Of a stretch of 64,000 nucleotides of DNA, positions 16,114-25,105 are shown piece after piece. A program made the translations under genes and the position numbers. Location: contig NZ_CP045309.1 of NCBI RefSeq assembly GCF_009671205.1, forward strand, positions 496,001 through 560,000, read 5' to 3'. Position 1 is the stretch's first letter. Each line of letters begins with the position of its first letter. This DNA is from Micromonospora terminaliae. Its GTDB lineage: Bacteria > Actinomycetota > Actinomycetes > Mycobacteriales > Micromonosporaceae. The notes beneath the pieces were generated by a model. It worked only from the letters and a program-made list of their open reading frames with translations, was not told the DNA's origin and did no database searches.

Positions 16114-18825
16114 ATGAGCATCGGCGCGGTAGCCCGCCGGGTTCGGGCGTACGGCGGACAGTTCCTGCTGCTCGCCGCGCTGGCGATGGTCGTACTGGCA
16201 CTGATCGGCGGCGTACCCCGGTTGGTGAACGGGCGCGCCGAGGAGGGCCTGCGGACCTTCCTGGCCGGCCAGCCGGCCGCGGCGCGGGACGTGACGTACG
16301 GGACCGAGTCGATCTTCAACGCCGGCAACGGCACCTCGTTGATGGAAGCGTTCGCGGCCGACCTGCCCCGGCTGGAGGCCGAGATGCCACCGGACGTGCG
16401 GGCGCTGGTCGACCAGCGGTGGTTCGCCGCGGAGACCGACGCCGGCCGGCTGACCGGCCCGGACCTGGCGGCGGAGAACCTCCTGGTCGACCTCGGGCTG
16501 CGGAGCCTGCCCGGGATCGCTGACGCGGGCAGCCTGACCGAGGGGCGCTGGCCGGACCCGGCGGCGCCGCCCGGCCAGCCGGTGCAGGTCGCGCTGGCCG
16601 GCGAGGTGGCGCGCAAGCTGAACCTGCGGGTCGGTAGCCGGCTCACCCTCGCCGGGCCCGCGTCGGCGTCGCCCGAAGGCGCCCCGGATCCCGTTCGGAT
16701 CGTCGTGGTGGGCGTGTTCGAGCCGCGTGACCGCGCGGATGGCATCTGGCAGGGGCTGCCGCAGGTCCTGCACGTGGTCGAACCGCCCGGGGACGCCCAG
16801 CCGTTCGTCGCCCTCGGGGTCGCCGACGGCGCCGCGCTGGACCGGCTCTCCGCCGACGGGTGGGGCCTGCGGTTCACCTGGCGGTACCGGATGGGTGCCA
16901 GCGGCATCCACGCCGCGGACGTGGACCAGCTCATCGGCGACCTCCAGCGGATGAGCCGCCGGGCGGAGGGCCGGGTCTTCACCCAGGGGCTCGACATCCC
17001 GCTGCGCGAGTTCCAGGGCCAGGTGGCCGCCGTCCGTACCGTCCTCGCGGTCATCGCCGCCGGCGTGCTGGCCGCCCTGGCCGGCCTGGTGATTCTGGCG
17101 GCCGGGCTGACCGTGCGCCGGCGACGGACCGAGTTCACCCTGCTGCGGGCCCGGGGCGGCACGGCCGGCTCGGTGGCAGCCCGCAGCCTGGCCGAGTCGA
17201 TGCTGGTGCTGCTGCCCGCCGCGGCTGTCGGCTGGGCGCTCGGCAACCTGGCCCCGGGCCCGGCGGCCGACTCCCTGCCCGCCGCCGTGGTGGCCACGGC
17301 ACTGATCGTCCTGGCGCTGCCGGTGGCCGCGCTCGCCGCGCCGACCGGCGTCGCCGGTCGGCGCGACCTGGTGCGGCTCCGGCCGTCGACCCGGCGCATC
17401 ACCGTGGAGGCCGCGGTGCTGCTGCTCGCCGCGGTCGCGGTGCTGCTGCTGCGCCGCCGCGGCCTGGTCCCGGGCGTGGTGGACCCGCTGCTGGTCTCGG
17501 TCCCGGTGCTGCTCGCGGCCGCCGCGGCGGTGCTGGCGGTCCGGCTCTACCCGTGGCCGCTGCGGCTGCTCGGCCGGCTCGCCGCCCGCACCCGGGGCAG
17601 TGTCGCCTTCCTCGGCTCGGCCCGGGCCGCCCGCGCCGTCGTCACCACGCCGCTCGTGGTCGTGGTGCTGGCGGTCGCCACGGCGGCTTTCTGCGCCGTG
17701 GTCACCGCCGGGGTGGCGGTGAGCCGGGACGAGGTGGCCGGCCGGCGCGTGCCGGCCGACGCGCTGATCCAGGGCCAGCGGCTCGCGCCGGAGACCGGGG
17801 CCGAACTGGCCCGCCTGCCCGGCGTGCGGCGGGCCACTCCCGTGCTGCAGGAGTCGGGCCAGCGGCTGGCCACGGACGAGCGCGGCACCGACCTGCGTAC
17901 CGGCGACGTCACCGTGCTGCTGGTGGACGGTCCCGCCCTCGCGGGGCTGGTCCGGGACAGCGGCGTACGCGTGACGCTGCCCCAGGCGCTGGTGGCCCCG
18001 GCCGCCGCGGGACCGCTGCCGGCAGTGGTCTCCCCGGCCGTCGCCGCGGATCTGGCCGCCGCGGGCCGCGACGGTTCCGCCTTCGTCGGGGTGCAGAACC
18101 AGCGGTACGAGTTCCGGGTGGCCGGCCAGGCGGAGACCTTCCCGCTGCTCCGGGCCGACACCACCCGGTTCGTCGTGCTGCCGTGGCAGGGGTTGCCCCG
18201 CCGGTCGACCGGCGCCGTGCCGACCGGGTTCCTCGTGGCGGGCGACCACCTCGACGTGTCGGAGCTGCGCCGGGTCGGCAACGAGGGCCAGCGCCGCTTC
18301 CAGCAGGACGCGGGGCTGGTCGGGCGTGAGCCGCCGCGCGAGGTCGAGGTGCTCACCTGGGCCGACGTCCGGCAGCAGGTGGGCGAGGGCAGCATGAACG
18401 GCGTGCTCGGCTTCGGCTTCGTCGCCGGTGCCGTCGCGGGGACGGTGCTGGGCCTGCTGGCCATCGGGTTCGTGGTGCTGGCCGGGGCTCGCGCGCGTGG
18501 CCAGGTGCTGTCCCGGCTGCGGACCCTCGGCCTGTCCCGCGGCCAGTGGCGCGGCCTCCTGCTCGTCGAGCTGGGTCCACTGGTCGCGGTGGCGGTGGTC
18601 ACCGGCGCGGTGGTCGGCGCGCTGCTGCCGCTCCTGCTCACGCCCGTGCTCGGCCTGTCCGCCTTCACCGGCGGTGCTCCCGTCCGCGTGGCGTTCGAGC
18701 CGCGCCTGGTCGCCGGGGTCATCGCGCTCGGGGCGGTCGCCCTCGGCTTCGCGATCGCCGTCGAAGCCCTGAACAACCGCCGGATGCGCCTCGGTGAGGT
18801 GCTCCGGCTCGGAGAGGAGAGCTGA
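16114..18825 (+). CDS. FtsX-family ABC transporter permease (903 residues)
   Basis: The second large permease of the operon has the same duplicated plan as the first: an N-terminal helix (FLLLAALAMVVLALIGGVPRL), a block of helices around residues 310-490, an extracytoplasmic region, and a C-terminal three-helix FtsX block (VAGAVAGTVLGLLAIGFVVLAG onward). ATG at 16114 follows GGGAGG with seven bases between; a GTG directly before it in frame is an equal alternative. Its stop codon overlaps the ATPase start by one base (TGATG). Having two different permeases suggests a heterodimeric transporter. Confidence 0.88.
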   Translation: MSIGAVARRVRAYGGQFLLLAALAMVVLALIGGVPRLVNGRAEEGLRTFLAGQPAAARDVTYGTESIFNAGNGTSLMEAFAADLPRLEAEMPPDVRALVDQRWFAAETDAGRLTGPDLAAENLLVDLGLRSLPGIADAGSLTEGRWPDPAAPPGQPVQVALAGEVARKLNLRVGSRLTLAGPASASPEGAPDPVRIVVVGVFEPRDRADGIWQGLPQVLHVVEPPGDAQPFVALGVADGAALDRLSADGWGLRFTWRYRMGASGIHAADVDQLIGDLQRMSRRAEGRVFTQGLDIPLREFQGQVAAVRTVLAVIAAGVLAALAGLVILAAGLTVRRRRTEFTLLRARGGTAGSVAARSLAESMLVLLPAAAVGWALGNLAPGPAADSLPAAVVATALIVLALPVAALAAPTGVAGRRDLVRLRPSTRRITVEAAVLLLAAVAVLLLRRRGLVPGVVDPLLVSVPVLLAAAAAVLAVRLYPWPLRLLGRLAARTRGSVAFLGSARAARAVVTTPLVVVVLAVATAAFCAVVTAGVAVSRDEVAGRRVPADALIQGQRLAPETGAELARLPGVRRATPVLQESGQRLATDERGTDLRTGDVTVLLVDGPALAGLVRDSGVRVTLPQALVAPAAAGPLPAVVSPAVAADLAAAGRDGSAFVGVQNQRYEFRVAGQAETFPLLRADTTRFVVLPWQGLPRRSTGAVPTGFLVAGDHLDVSELRRVGNEGQRRFQQDAGLVGREPPREVEVLTWADVRQQVGEGSMNGVLGFGFVAGAVAGTVLGLLAIGFVVLAGARARGQVLSRLRTLGLSRGQWRGLLLVELGPLVAVAVVTGAVVGALLPLLLTPVLGLSAFTGGAPVRVAFEPRLVAGVIALGAVALGFAIAVEALNNRRMRLGEVLRLGEES

Positions 18826-19817
18826 TGACCGCTACCGCAGGCACCTCCGTCGTGCCGGATCTGGCCGCGCTCCAGCGGCAGGCCGCTGAGCGTGCGGCCG
18901 AGCGGGCCGGCGGCCAGGACCGGTTGCGCGGGCACATCGTCTGCGACGGCCTGGTGCGCATCTTCAAGACCGAGGGGGTGGAGGTGTTCGCCCTCCAGGG
19001 CCTGGACCTGGTCATCGACCGGGGAGATCTGGTCGCGATCGTCGGCGCTTCCGGCTCCGGCAAGTCCACCCTGCTCAACATCCTCTCCGGGCTGGACACC
19101 CCGACCGCCGGCATCGCCCGGGTCGCCGAGTACGACCTGCTCGCCCTGTCGAACCGGCGCCGCCTCGCCTACCGCCGCCAGGTGGTCGGCTTCGTCTGGC
19201 AGCAGACCGGCCGGAACCTGCTGCCGTACCTCACCGCGCTGGAGAACGTCGAGCTGCCCATGAAGCTGGCCGGCGGCCGTTCCGGGCGCGACCGACGGGA
19301 ACGGGCCCGCCAGTTGCTCGACCTGGTCGGGGTGGGCTACTGCGCGGACCGCCGCCCCGGCCAGATGAGCGGGGGCGAGCAGCAGCGCTGCGCGGTGGCG
19401 GTGTCGGTGGCCAACGATCCGGAGGTGCTCTTCGCCGACGAGCCGACCGGCGAGCTCGACGAGGCCACCGGCGCCGAGGTCTTCGCCGCGCTGCGCACCA
19501 TCAACGCCGAGCTGGGCGTCACCATCGTGGTGGTCACCCACGACCACGCCGTGGCCCGCCAGGTCCGCCGGACCGTCTCGATCCGGGACGGCCGGACCGC
19601 CTCCGAGGTCCACCGCACGGCCCGGGTCACCGCCGACGGCAGCACCGAGCTGGTCAGCGAGGAGTACGCGGTGCTCGACCGGTCCGGCCGGATGCAGCTG
19701 CCGGCGTCCTTCGTGGACGCCCTGTCCATGCGCGACCGGGTCCGGCTGAACCTGGAACCCGACCACGTCGAGGTGCGGCCGGGCGACCGGGCGCACGGCG
19801 AGGAGAATGAGCGATGA
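18825..19817 (+). CDS. ABC transporter ATPase with AbrB-like C-terminal tail
   Basis: A MacB/LolD-type ATPase that would power the FtsX permeases upstream. The Walker A motif is GASGSGKST (74-82), the ABC signature MSGGEQQR, the Walker B VLFADEPTGELDE, and the switch His is in VVTHDHA. It has about 35 extra N-terminal residues and about 60 extra C-terminal ones. The tail (EYAVLDRSGRMQLPASF then DRVRLNLEPDHVEVRP) looks like a SpoVT/AbrB swapped-hairpin domain, which normally binds DNA. Whether it binds DNA here or only dimerises the ATPase is unknown. It overlaps the next ATPase gene by four bases. Confidence 0.9.
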   Translation: MTATAGTSVVPDLAALQRQAAERAAERAGGQDRLRGHIVCDGLVRIFKTEGVEVFALQGLDLVIDRGDLVAIVGASGSGKSTLLNILSGLDTPTAGIARVAEYDLLALSNRRRLAYRRQVVGFVWQQTGRNLLPYLTALENVELPMKLAGGRSGRDRRERARQLLDLVGVGYCADRRPGQMSGGEQQRCAVAVSVANDPEVLFADEPTGELDEATGAEVFAALRTINAELGVTIVVVTHDHAVARQVRRTVSIRDGRTASEVHRTARVTADGSTELVSEEYAVLDRSGRMQLPASFVDALSMRDRVRLNLEPDHVEVRPGDRAHGEENER

Positions 19818-20530
19818 CCGAGCAGCTGACCGTGCCGCCGGACCGCGTCGCCGTGGACGAGGTGGTGCGGGTCGAGGGGGTGAGCCGCACCTTCGGCCGG
19901 GGCGAGCATGCCGTCCACGCCGTGCGGGACGTCTCCTTCGCGGCCCGCCGGGGCGAGCTGGTCGCGGTCCGGGGCCGCTCCGGCGCCGGCAAGACGACCC
20001 TGCTGAACCTGGTCGGCGGGCTGGACCGGCCGGACAGCGGGCGGGTGCGGGTGGCCGGGCACGACGTCACGACCGCCAGCGAGCGGGAGTTGCTGGCGCT
20101 CCGCCGCGGCACGGTCGGGTTCATCTTCCAGACCTTCGGCCTGGTGCCGATCCTGTCGGCGGCGGAGAACGTCGGGGTGCCGCTGCGCCTGGCCAAGGTG
20201 CCGGCCGCCGAGCGGGAGCAGCGGGTGGCCGTGCTGCTGGAGCTGGTCGGGCTGGGCGGGCACGCCGCACAGCGCCCGTACGAGCTGTCCGGCGGCCAGC
20301 AGCAGCGCGTGGCGGTGGCCCGGGCGCTGGCCAACGAGCCGGACCTGCTCATCGCCGACGAGCCGACCGGCCAGCTCGACTCGGAGACCGGGCGGTCCAT
20401 CATGGACCTGCTGCGGGCCGTGGTGCACGCCCGCGGCATGACCGCGCTGGTCGCCACCCACGACCCGGCCCTCATCGACATGGCCGACCGCACCCTGACC
20501 CTCCGCGACGGCCGCCTCCTCCCCGACTGA
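19814..20530 (+). CDS. ABC transporter ATPase (MacB/LolD type)
   Basis: The second ATPase of the operon is of standard size (238 residues). The Walker A motif is GRSGAGKTT, the signature LSGGQQQRVAVARAL, the Walker B LLIADEPTGQLD, and the switch is VATHDPA. It has no AbrB-like tail, unlike its neighbour, which suggests the two ATPases form an asymmetric pair matching the two unlike permeases. The start overlaps the upstream stop (ATGA). Its 3' end overlaps the convergent membrane-protein gene by 59 bases. Confidence 0.92.
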   Translation: MTEQLTVPPDRVAVDEVVRVEGVSRTFGRGEHAVHAVRDVSFAARRGELVAVRGRSGAGKTTLLNLVGGLDRPDSGRVRVAGHDVTTASERELLALRRGTVGFIFQTFGLVPILSAAENVGVPLRLAKVPAAEREQRVAVLLELVGLGGHAAQRPYELSGGQQQRVAVARALANEPDLLIADEPTGQLDSETGRSIMDLLRAVVHARGMTALVATHDPALIDMADRTLTLRDGRLLPD

Positions 20531-21053
20531 CCCGGCGGCGGTGGTAGGACAGCGCCAGGGTCAGCAGGAGGGGGCCCCACAGGAGGAGGGGGGCGTAGCA
20601 GGCCAGAAGGAGGGTGAAGCCGGGCCTTGTGAAACCGAGGTCGTTGCCGTTGGCGGTTACGCCCCAGGCGGCGTATCCCCAGATCAGGGTCAGTGCGGCG
20701 GCGCCCGTGATGGCGGTGGTGACCGCGAACCGCGGCGGCACCCGCCGGCCGCCGACCAGCGGTAGCCAGCCCGGGAACACCTCGCCCCACGGGCGGACCA
20801 GGCCGAGCGCGAGCAGCGCCAGGCCCTCGGAGACGAGGCTCAGCGAGACGATGTAGACGCTCTCGCCGAGCCCGGGATCGACCGGGGCGCCGTACGCCGA
20901 CGCGCCGATCGGCAGGCCGGCGACCAGCGCGATCCGCCACAGCCCGGACGGCAGCACGGCCAGCGGGATCAGGTGGGCGACGCGGACCGCCCAGGCGGGC
21001 GCGGGACGGCGGGCGCCGGCGTGGACGGTGCGGGACGCGGTGTCGCTGGTCAT
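20472..21053 (-). CDS. Small integral membrane protein of unknown function
   Basis: The 193-residue product has about four or five hydrophobic helices (LIPLAVLPSGLWRIALVAGL, ESVYIVSLSLVSEGLALLAL, FAVTTAITGAAALTLIWGYAAW, LLLACYAPLLLWGPLLLTLAL), with short charged ends. No family motif is recognised. The ATG at 21053 follows GGGGAGG five bases upstream. The last 18 or so residues (RGGGGRRGGSG) come from DNA that also encodes the end of the convergent ATPase, so the gene may have been extended by loss of an earlier stop. Confidence 0.7.
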   Translation of the reverse strand: MTSDTASRTVHAGARRPAPAWAVRVAHLIPLAVLPSGLWRIALVAGLPIGASAYGAPVDPGLGESVYIVSLSLVSEGLALLALGLVRPWGEVFPGWLPLVGGRRVPPRFAVTTAITGAAALTLIWGYAAWGVTANGNDLGFTRPGFTLLLACYAPLLLWGPLLLTLALSYHRRRVSRGGGGRRGGSGCGRPCR

Positions 21054-21262
21054 GGGACCTCCCCGGGGCTCGGAAACCGGCTTCCAGCCTCGCGGCCCGT
21101 CCGGCGAGCCACCTCCCCGCGACCGGGGAGTCAGCTCCCCCGATCCGGGGAGGGATCGTCCGGCAGGGCTCCCCTCGGCGGGAGGAGCAGACAGCCGAGC
21201 AGGGCCAGCAGCCCGCACAGACCAGGGCCCAGGGCAGCGCGATCCGCCGCCAGGCCAGCCCG

Positions 21263-21715
21263 TCAGAGGGCCAGCTTCATGCCCTCGTGGCTGGCCACGA
21301 AGCCGAGGCCGACGTAGAAGCGGTGCGCGTCGGCGCGGCTCTTGTCGGTGGTGAGCTGCACCAGCGCGCAGCCCCGCTCCCGGGCCCGGTCGATCGCCCA
21401 GGTCATGAGCTCCCGGCCCAGGCCCCGGCCACGCAGGTCGGAGCGGACCCGGACCGACTCGATCAGCGACCGCTCGGCGCCGTGCCGGCCCAGCCCCGGG
21501 ATGTACGTGATCTGGAGGCAGCCGACCAGCTCGCCGCCGGTCTCCGCGACGACCAGGTGGTTGCGCGGGTCGGCGTCGATGGCCGCGAACGCCCGCTCGT
21601 ACGCCTCGTCGACCTCGGTGAAGTCGCGTGCCTTGCCCAGCACGTCGTCGGCGAGCAGGGCGATGACGGCGGGCAGGTCGGCCCGGACGGCCTCCCGGAA
21701 GGTCAGATCGCTCAC
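21263..21715 (-). CDS. GNAT family acetyltransferase
   Basis: A 150-residue single-domain N-acetyltransferase. The acetyl-CoA loop is VRSDLRGRGLGRELMTWAI, followed by TDKSRADAHRFYVGLGF, the usual fourth motif. The N-terminal half contains FREAVRADLPAVIALLADD and ETGGELVGCLQITYIPGLG. Homologues of this type are annotated as acetylating small molecules or protein N-termini, but the substrate here is unknown. It lies on the opposite strand to the K+ channel gene, starting 63 bases before it. Confidence 0.88.
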   Translation of the reverse strand: MSDLTFREAVRADLPAVIALLADDVLGKARDFTEVDEAYERAFAAIDADPRNHLVVAETGGELVGCLQITYIPGLGRHGAERSLIESVRVRSDLRGRGLGRELMTWAIDRARERGCALVQLTTDKSRADAHRFYVGLGFVASHEGMKLAL

Positions 21716-21778
21716 GCCGGCAGCCTCGCACAGTCACGCCCGACGATGCGGTTGCCGGCACCGGGCAGCATGTGCGCC

Positions 21779-22276
21779 ATGGACGCCCTGCTGCTGCCGT
21801 TCCGCTGGATCTACCGGGGGCTGGTCTGGTTCGCCAACTCGCCGCGCACGCTGATCGTCTCGTACCTGCTCATGATCGTGGTGGCCGGCGTGCTCTACAG
21901 CCAGGCCGAGCACAAGAACGCCGCGGACTCGGTCTGGTGGGCGGTGGTCACCGCCTCCACGGTCGGCTACGGCGACATCTCCCCGACCTCCTTCGCCGGC
22001 CGGTTCCTCGCCGCGCTGCTCATCTCCACCATGGTGCTGCTGGTCATCCCGCTGATCACCGCGCACTTCGCCAGCCGGTTGATCGTCGACGACGACGCCT
22101 TCGAGCACGCCGAGCAGGAGGAGCTGAAGGCGGACGTGCGGCGGCTGCGGGCGCTGGTGGAGGAGCTGGCCGCCCGGCAGGGTATCGAGCTGCCCGAGCC
22201 GCCGCGCCCCGAGCGGGCCGGCCGGCCGCGCACCGTCACCGGGCGGGGCAGCGCAGCCCCTCCCGGGGCACGGTGA
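21779..22276 (+). CDS. Two-helix potassium channel
   Basis: A small channel subunit of 165 residues: outer helix at about 24-42, pore helix and selectivity filter TVGYGD at 61-66, and inner helix at 73-95. The C-terminal ~65 residues are charged (EHAEQEELKADVRRLRALVEEL) and may form a coiled coil for tetramer assembly. There is no RCK domain. An alternative ATG at 21770 would add three residues (MCA). The 3' end overlaps the convergent peptidase gene by 41 bases. Confidence 0.92.
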   Translation: MDALLLPFRWIYRGLVWFANSPRTLIVSYLLMIVVAGVLYSQAEHKNAADSVWWAVVTASTVGYGDISPTSFAGRFLAALLISTMVLLVIPLITAHFASRLIVDDDAFEHAEQEELKADVRRLRALVEELAARQGIELPEPPRPERAGRPRTVTGRGSAAPPGAR

Positions 22277-23822
22277 GCGAGAGCAGGTAGGCGTCGACGG
22301 CCCGCGTCACGCAGGCGGTCTGCGGGTAGGCCGTGTGCCCCTCGCCCTCCCAGGTGAGCACCCGGCCCACGCCCAGCATCGAGGCCAGCGCGGGGGTCTG
22401 CTCGTAGGGCGTGGCCGGGTCGCCCGTGGTGCCGACCACCAGGATCGGCGGGGCGCCGGCCGCCTTCCCGGTTGGGTACGCGTCCCGCCCGCCGGGCCAC
22501 TCCACGCAGCCGAGCATGCCGACCGCCAGCGCCGGGCCGAACAGCGGGTATTTCTGGCGCCACTGCGACTGGACCGAGCGGATCTGCTCCCGGGTCGGCT
22601 TCTCGGTCTCGTCGGTGCAGTTCACCGCCATGTTCGCGTCGAACATGTTGGAGTAGTGCCCGTCGTCCCCGCGCTCGGCGTACGCGTCGGCGAGCTTGAA
22701 CACGCCGGTCGGGTCGCCGCCCTGCAACGCGTCGATGGACCGGGCCAGCTCCTGCCAGCCCTGCTCGGTGTAGAGGGAGGAGATGACCGCGTAGAACACC
22801 CAGCCGGCGGTGGCCTCCCGGCCGTCCCGGCCGCGCACCGGCGACACCCGCGCCTTGTCGATGGCGGTGGTCACCGCGGCCCGGGCGTCCGGCGCGATCG
22901 GGCAGCGGCCGGCATTCGCCGTGCACCAGCGGGCGAAGTTGTCGAACGCCCGCTCGAAGCCCTTCGCCTGGCTCTCCGAGCCGGCCAGGAGCCGCTGCCG
23001 CGGGTCCACCGCCCCGTCGAGCACCAGCGCCCGTACCCGCTGGGGGTAGAGCTGGGCGTACGTGGCGCCGAGCAGGGTGCCGTAGGAGTAGCCGAGGTAG
23101 GTGAGCTTCTCGTCGCCGACGGCCGCGCGCACCGCGTCCATGTCCCGGGCGGCCTGCTCGGTGCCGTAGAGCGGGAGCTGGTCGCCGTACCTGGTGCCGC
23201 ACTGCTGGCCGATCCGCCGGTTGAGGTCGACGAAGCCGTCGAAGGACGCCTGGCTCTCCGGGTCGGGGTCGTAGCCGAAGCTGGCGTCGAGCTCGGCGTC
23301 GGAGATGCACTTCACCGGGCTGGACCGGCTCACCCCGCGCGGGTCGAAACCGACGATGTCGAACCGGTCGGTCACCTCGGTCGGCAGCCCGCCGAACCCC
23401 GGCCCGAAGGACAGGTAGACCGCGGTGTCCACGCCGGACGCGCCGGGACCGCCGGGGTTGACCACCAGCGACCCGATCCGGTCGCGCTGCTTGACCGACC
23501 GGATCCGGATCAGTGCGATCTCGAAGGTCTCCCCGGCGCCCGGCCCGGCGGTCGCGCCGGCCGCCGCCCCGGTGCCCCAGTTGCGGGGTACGGCGATCCG
23601 GGCGCACTCGTAGCGCATGCCCGTCGCGCCCCGCCCGACCAGCTCGTCCGGCACCTCGGGGCACGCCCGCCAGGTCGGCGCGGTGCCCGGAGCGGCCGCT
23701 GCGCCCTCGCTCTCGGCCTTCGGGGCGAACGCCGGCAGCGTGCAGCCGGCGGTGAGCACCAGCGCCGCGAGGAACCCGGCCAGCACGGGCCGGCGGCGGA
23801 TCCGGTCGGAGAAGCGGGTCAC
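22236..23822 (-). CDS. Lipoprotein alpha/beta-hydrolase, tripeptidyl aminopeptidase-like (S33)
   Basis: A secreted peptidase of the actinomycete Tap/SlpD type, predicted to release N-terminal peptides. The nucleophile is in GYSYGTLLGATYAQLYP, the acid in VVGTTGDPATPYE, and the His in WEGEGHTAYPQTACV. The last ~100 residues form the TAP-like C-terminal domain. The first 27 residues are a lipoprotein signal with lipobox LTAGC, so Cys27 would be lipidated. GTG at 23822 is preferred because GGAGGG stands just upstream; the ATG at 23837 overlaps that ribosome binding site and adds five residues. Confidence 0.9.
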   Translation of the reverse strand: MTRFSDRIRRRPVLAGFLAALVLTAGCTLPAFAPKAESEGAAAAPGTAPTWRACPEVPDELVGRGATGMRYECARIAVPRNWGTGAAAGATAGPGAGETFEIALIRIRSVKQRDRIGSLVVNPGGPGASGVDTAVYLSFGPGFGGLPTEVTDRFDIVGFDPRGVSRSSPVKCISDAELDASFGYDPDPESQASFDGFVDLNRRIGQQCGTRYGDQLPLYGTEQAARDMDAVRAAVGDEKLTYLGYSYGTLLGATYAQLYPQRVRALVLDGAVDPRQRLLAGSESQAKGFERAFDNFARWCTANAGRCPIAPDARAAVTTAIDKARVSPVRGRDGREATAGWVFYAVISSLYTEQGWQELARSIDALQGGDPTGVFKLADAYAERGDDGHYSNMFDANMAVNCTDETEKPTREQIRSVQSQWRQKYPLFGPALAVGMLGCVEWPGGRDAYPTGKAAGAPPILVVGTTGDPATPYEQTPALASMLGVGRVLTWEGEGHTAYPQTACVTRAVDAYLLSLTVPREGLRCPAR

Positions 23823-23856
23823 GTGGGAGCCCTCCATGATCGTGTGGACCGCCAGG

Positions 23857-24969
23857 CTACGCCCGGCCCGGCCCCTCGCCGACGGTCGCCGCCGGGTCGC
23901 CGCGGAGCACCTGGTCGACGTCGTAGCGGATGGGGCGCTCCAACTGGTCGTAGGTGCAGGAGCGCGGGTCGCGGTCGGGACGCCAGCGCACGAACTGGGC
24001 GGTGTGCCGCAGCCGGTCGCCCTCCATGGCGTCGTAGCCCACCTCGACCACGAGCTCCGGGCGCAGCGGCTCCCACTCCAGGTTCTTGCCGCCGGTCCAC
24101 CGGCTCACCCCGCCCGGGATGCGCTGCCCCCGCTCGTGGTCGCCGTGCACCCACGGGTGGTCGCCGCCGACCTCGCGGTAGGGCTCCAGCTCGTCCAGCA
24201 GCTCCTTGCGCCGGGCCGCGGTGAACGAGGAGCTGACCCCGATGTGGTGCAGGACCCCGGCGTCGTCGTAGAGGCCGAGCAGCAACGAGCCGACCACCGG
24301 GCCGGACTTGTGCCAGCGGAAGCCCGCCACCACGGCGTCGGCGGTGCGCGCGTGCTTGACCTTGAACATGAGCCGCTTGCCCGGCTCGTAGGGCAGGTCG
24401 GCCGGCTTGACGATGAGCCCGTCCAGCCCGGCTCCCTCGAACACGTCGAACCAGCGCCGGGCCGTCTCCGGGTCGGTGGTCACCTGGGTGACGTGCACCG
24501 GTGGCCGGACCTTGGCCAGTGCCTTCTCCAGGCGGCCCCGCCGCTCCGGATAGGGCCGGTCGGTGAGCAGCTCGTCGTCGAGGGCGAGCAGGTCGAAGGC
24601 GACGAAGTCGGCCGGGGTGGTCTCGGCGAGCAGCTTCACCCGGGAGGCGGCCGGGTGGATCCGCTGGGCCAGCAGCTCGAAGTCGAGCCGCGGCTGGCCG
24701 TCGGGGCCGTCCCGGCGGATCACGATGAGCTCGCCGTCGACCGCACAGCGCTCCGGCAGCTGGCGGCGCGCCTGCTCCACGACCTCGGGGAAGTAGCGGG
24801 TCATCGTCTTGCCGCCGCGGCTGGCCAGCTCGACCTCGTCGCCGTCGCGGAAGATGATGCAGCGGAAACCGTCCCACTTGGGCTCGTAGGTCAGGCCGGG
24901 GTGGGTGGGGAGTTGGGGCACGCTCTTGGCCAGCATCGGCTCGACCGGCGGATTGATCGGCAGGTCCAC
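23857..24969 (-). CDS. ATP-dependent DNA ligase (LigD/LigC ligase type)
   Basis: This is a 370-residue ATP-dependent ligase with the adenylation and OB-fold domains only. The adenylated lysine is Lys31 in YEPKWDGFRC. Further nucleotidyltransferase motifs are VELASRGGKTMT, CAVDGELIV, FEGAGLDGLIVKP and LMFKVKHARTADAVVAG. It matches the ligases that pair with LigD-type polymerases in end joining, and such a polymerase is at 11763-12791. It could also serve base excision repair. Stand-alone placement and size fit LigC/LigD-ligase equally, so no symbol is given. Confidence 0.92.
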   Translation of the reverse strand: MDLPINPPVEPMLAKSVPQLPTHPGLTYEPKWDGFRCIIFRDGDEVELASRGGKTMTRYFPEVVEQARRQLPERCAVDGELIVIRRDGPDGQPRLDFELLAQRIHPAASRVKLLAETTPADFVAFDLLALDDELLTDRPYPERRGRLEKALAKVRPPVHVTQVTTDPETARRWFDVFEGAGLDGLIVKPADLPYEPGKRLMFKVKHARTADAVVAGFRWHKSGPVVGSLLLGLYDDAGVLHHIGVSSSFTAARRKELLDELEPYREVGGDHPWVHGDHERGQRIPGGVSRWTGGKNLEWEPLRPELVVEVGYDAMEGDRLRHTAQFVRWRPDRDPRSCTYDQLERPIRYDVDQVLRGDPAATVGEGPGRA

Positions 24970-25105
24970 GGCGACCAGTCAATCAGACCCCACCGACGGT
25001 CGTGAGGCAGATCACTGGCGGCGCCGCGGCGGCGTGTCCGGTCCCAGGCCCGTTCGTCCCCCGCGACCGGATGGTGAAAGCGCAGGTCAGCGCTAGGTTC
25101 GCGGC

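Noticed and set aside
12816..17402. Open frame of 1528 codons on the minus strand
   Set aside because: It lies opposite two clearly coding permease genes, has Arg/Gly/Pro/His-rich shadow composition and no recognisable domain; long antisense frames are expected at this GC content.
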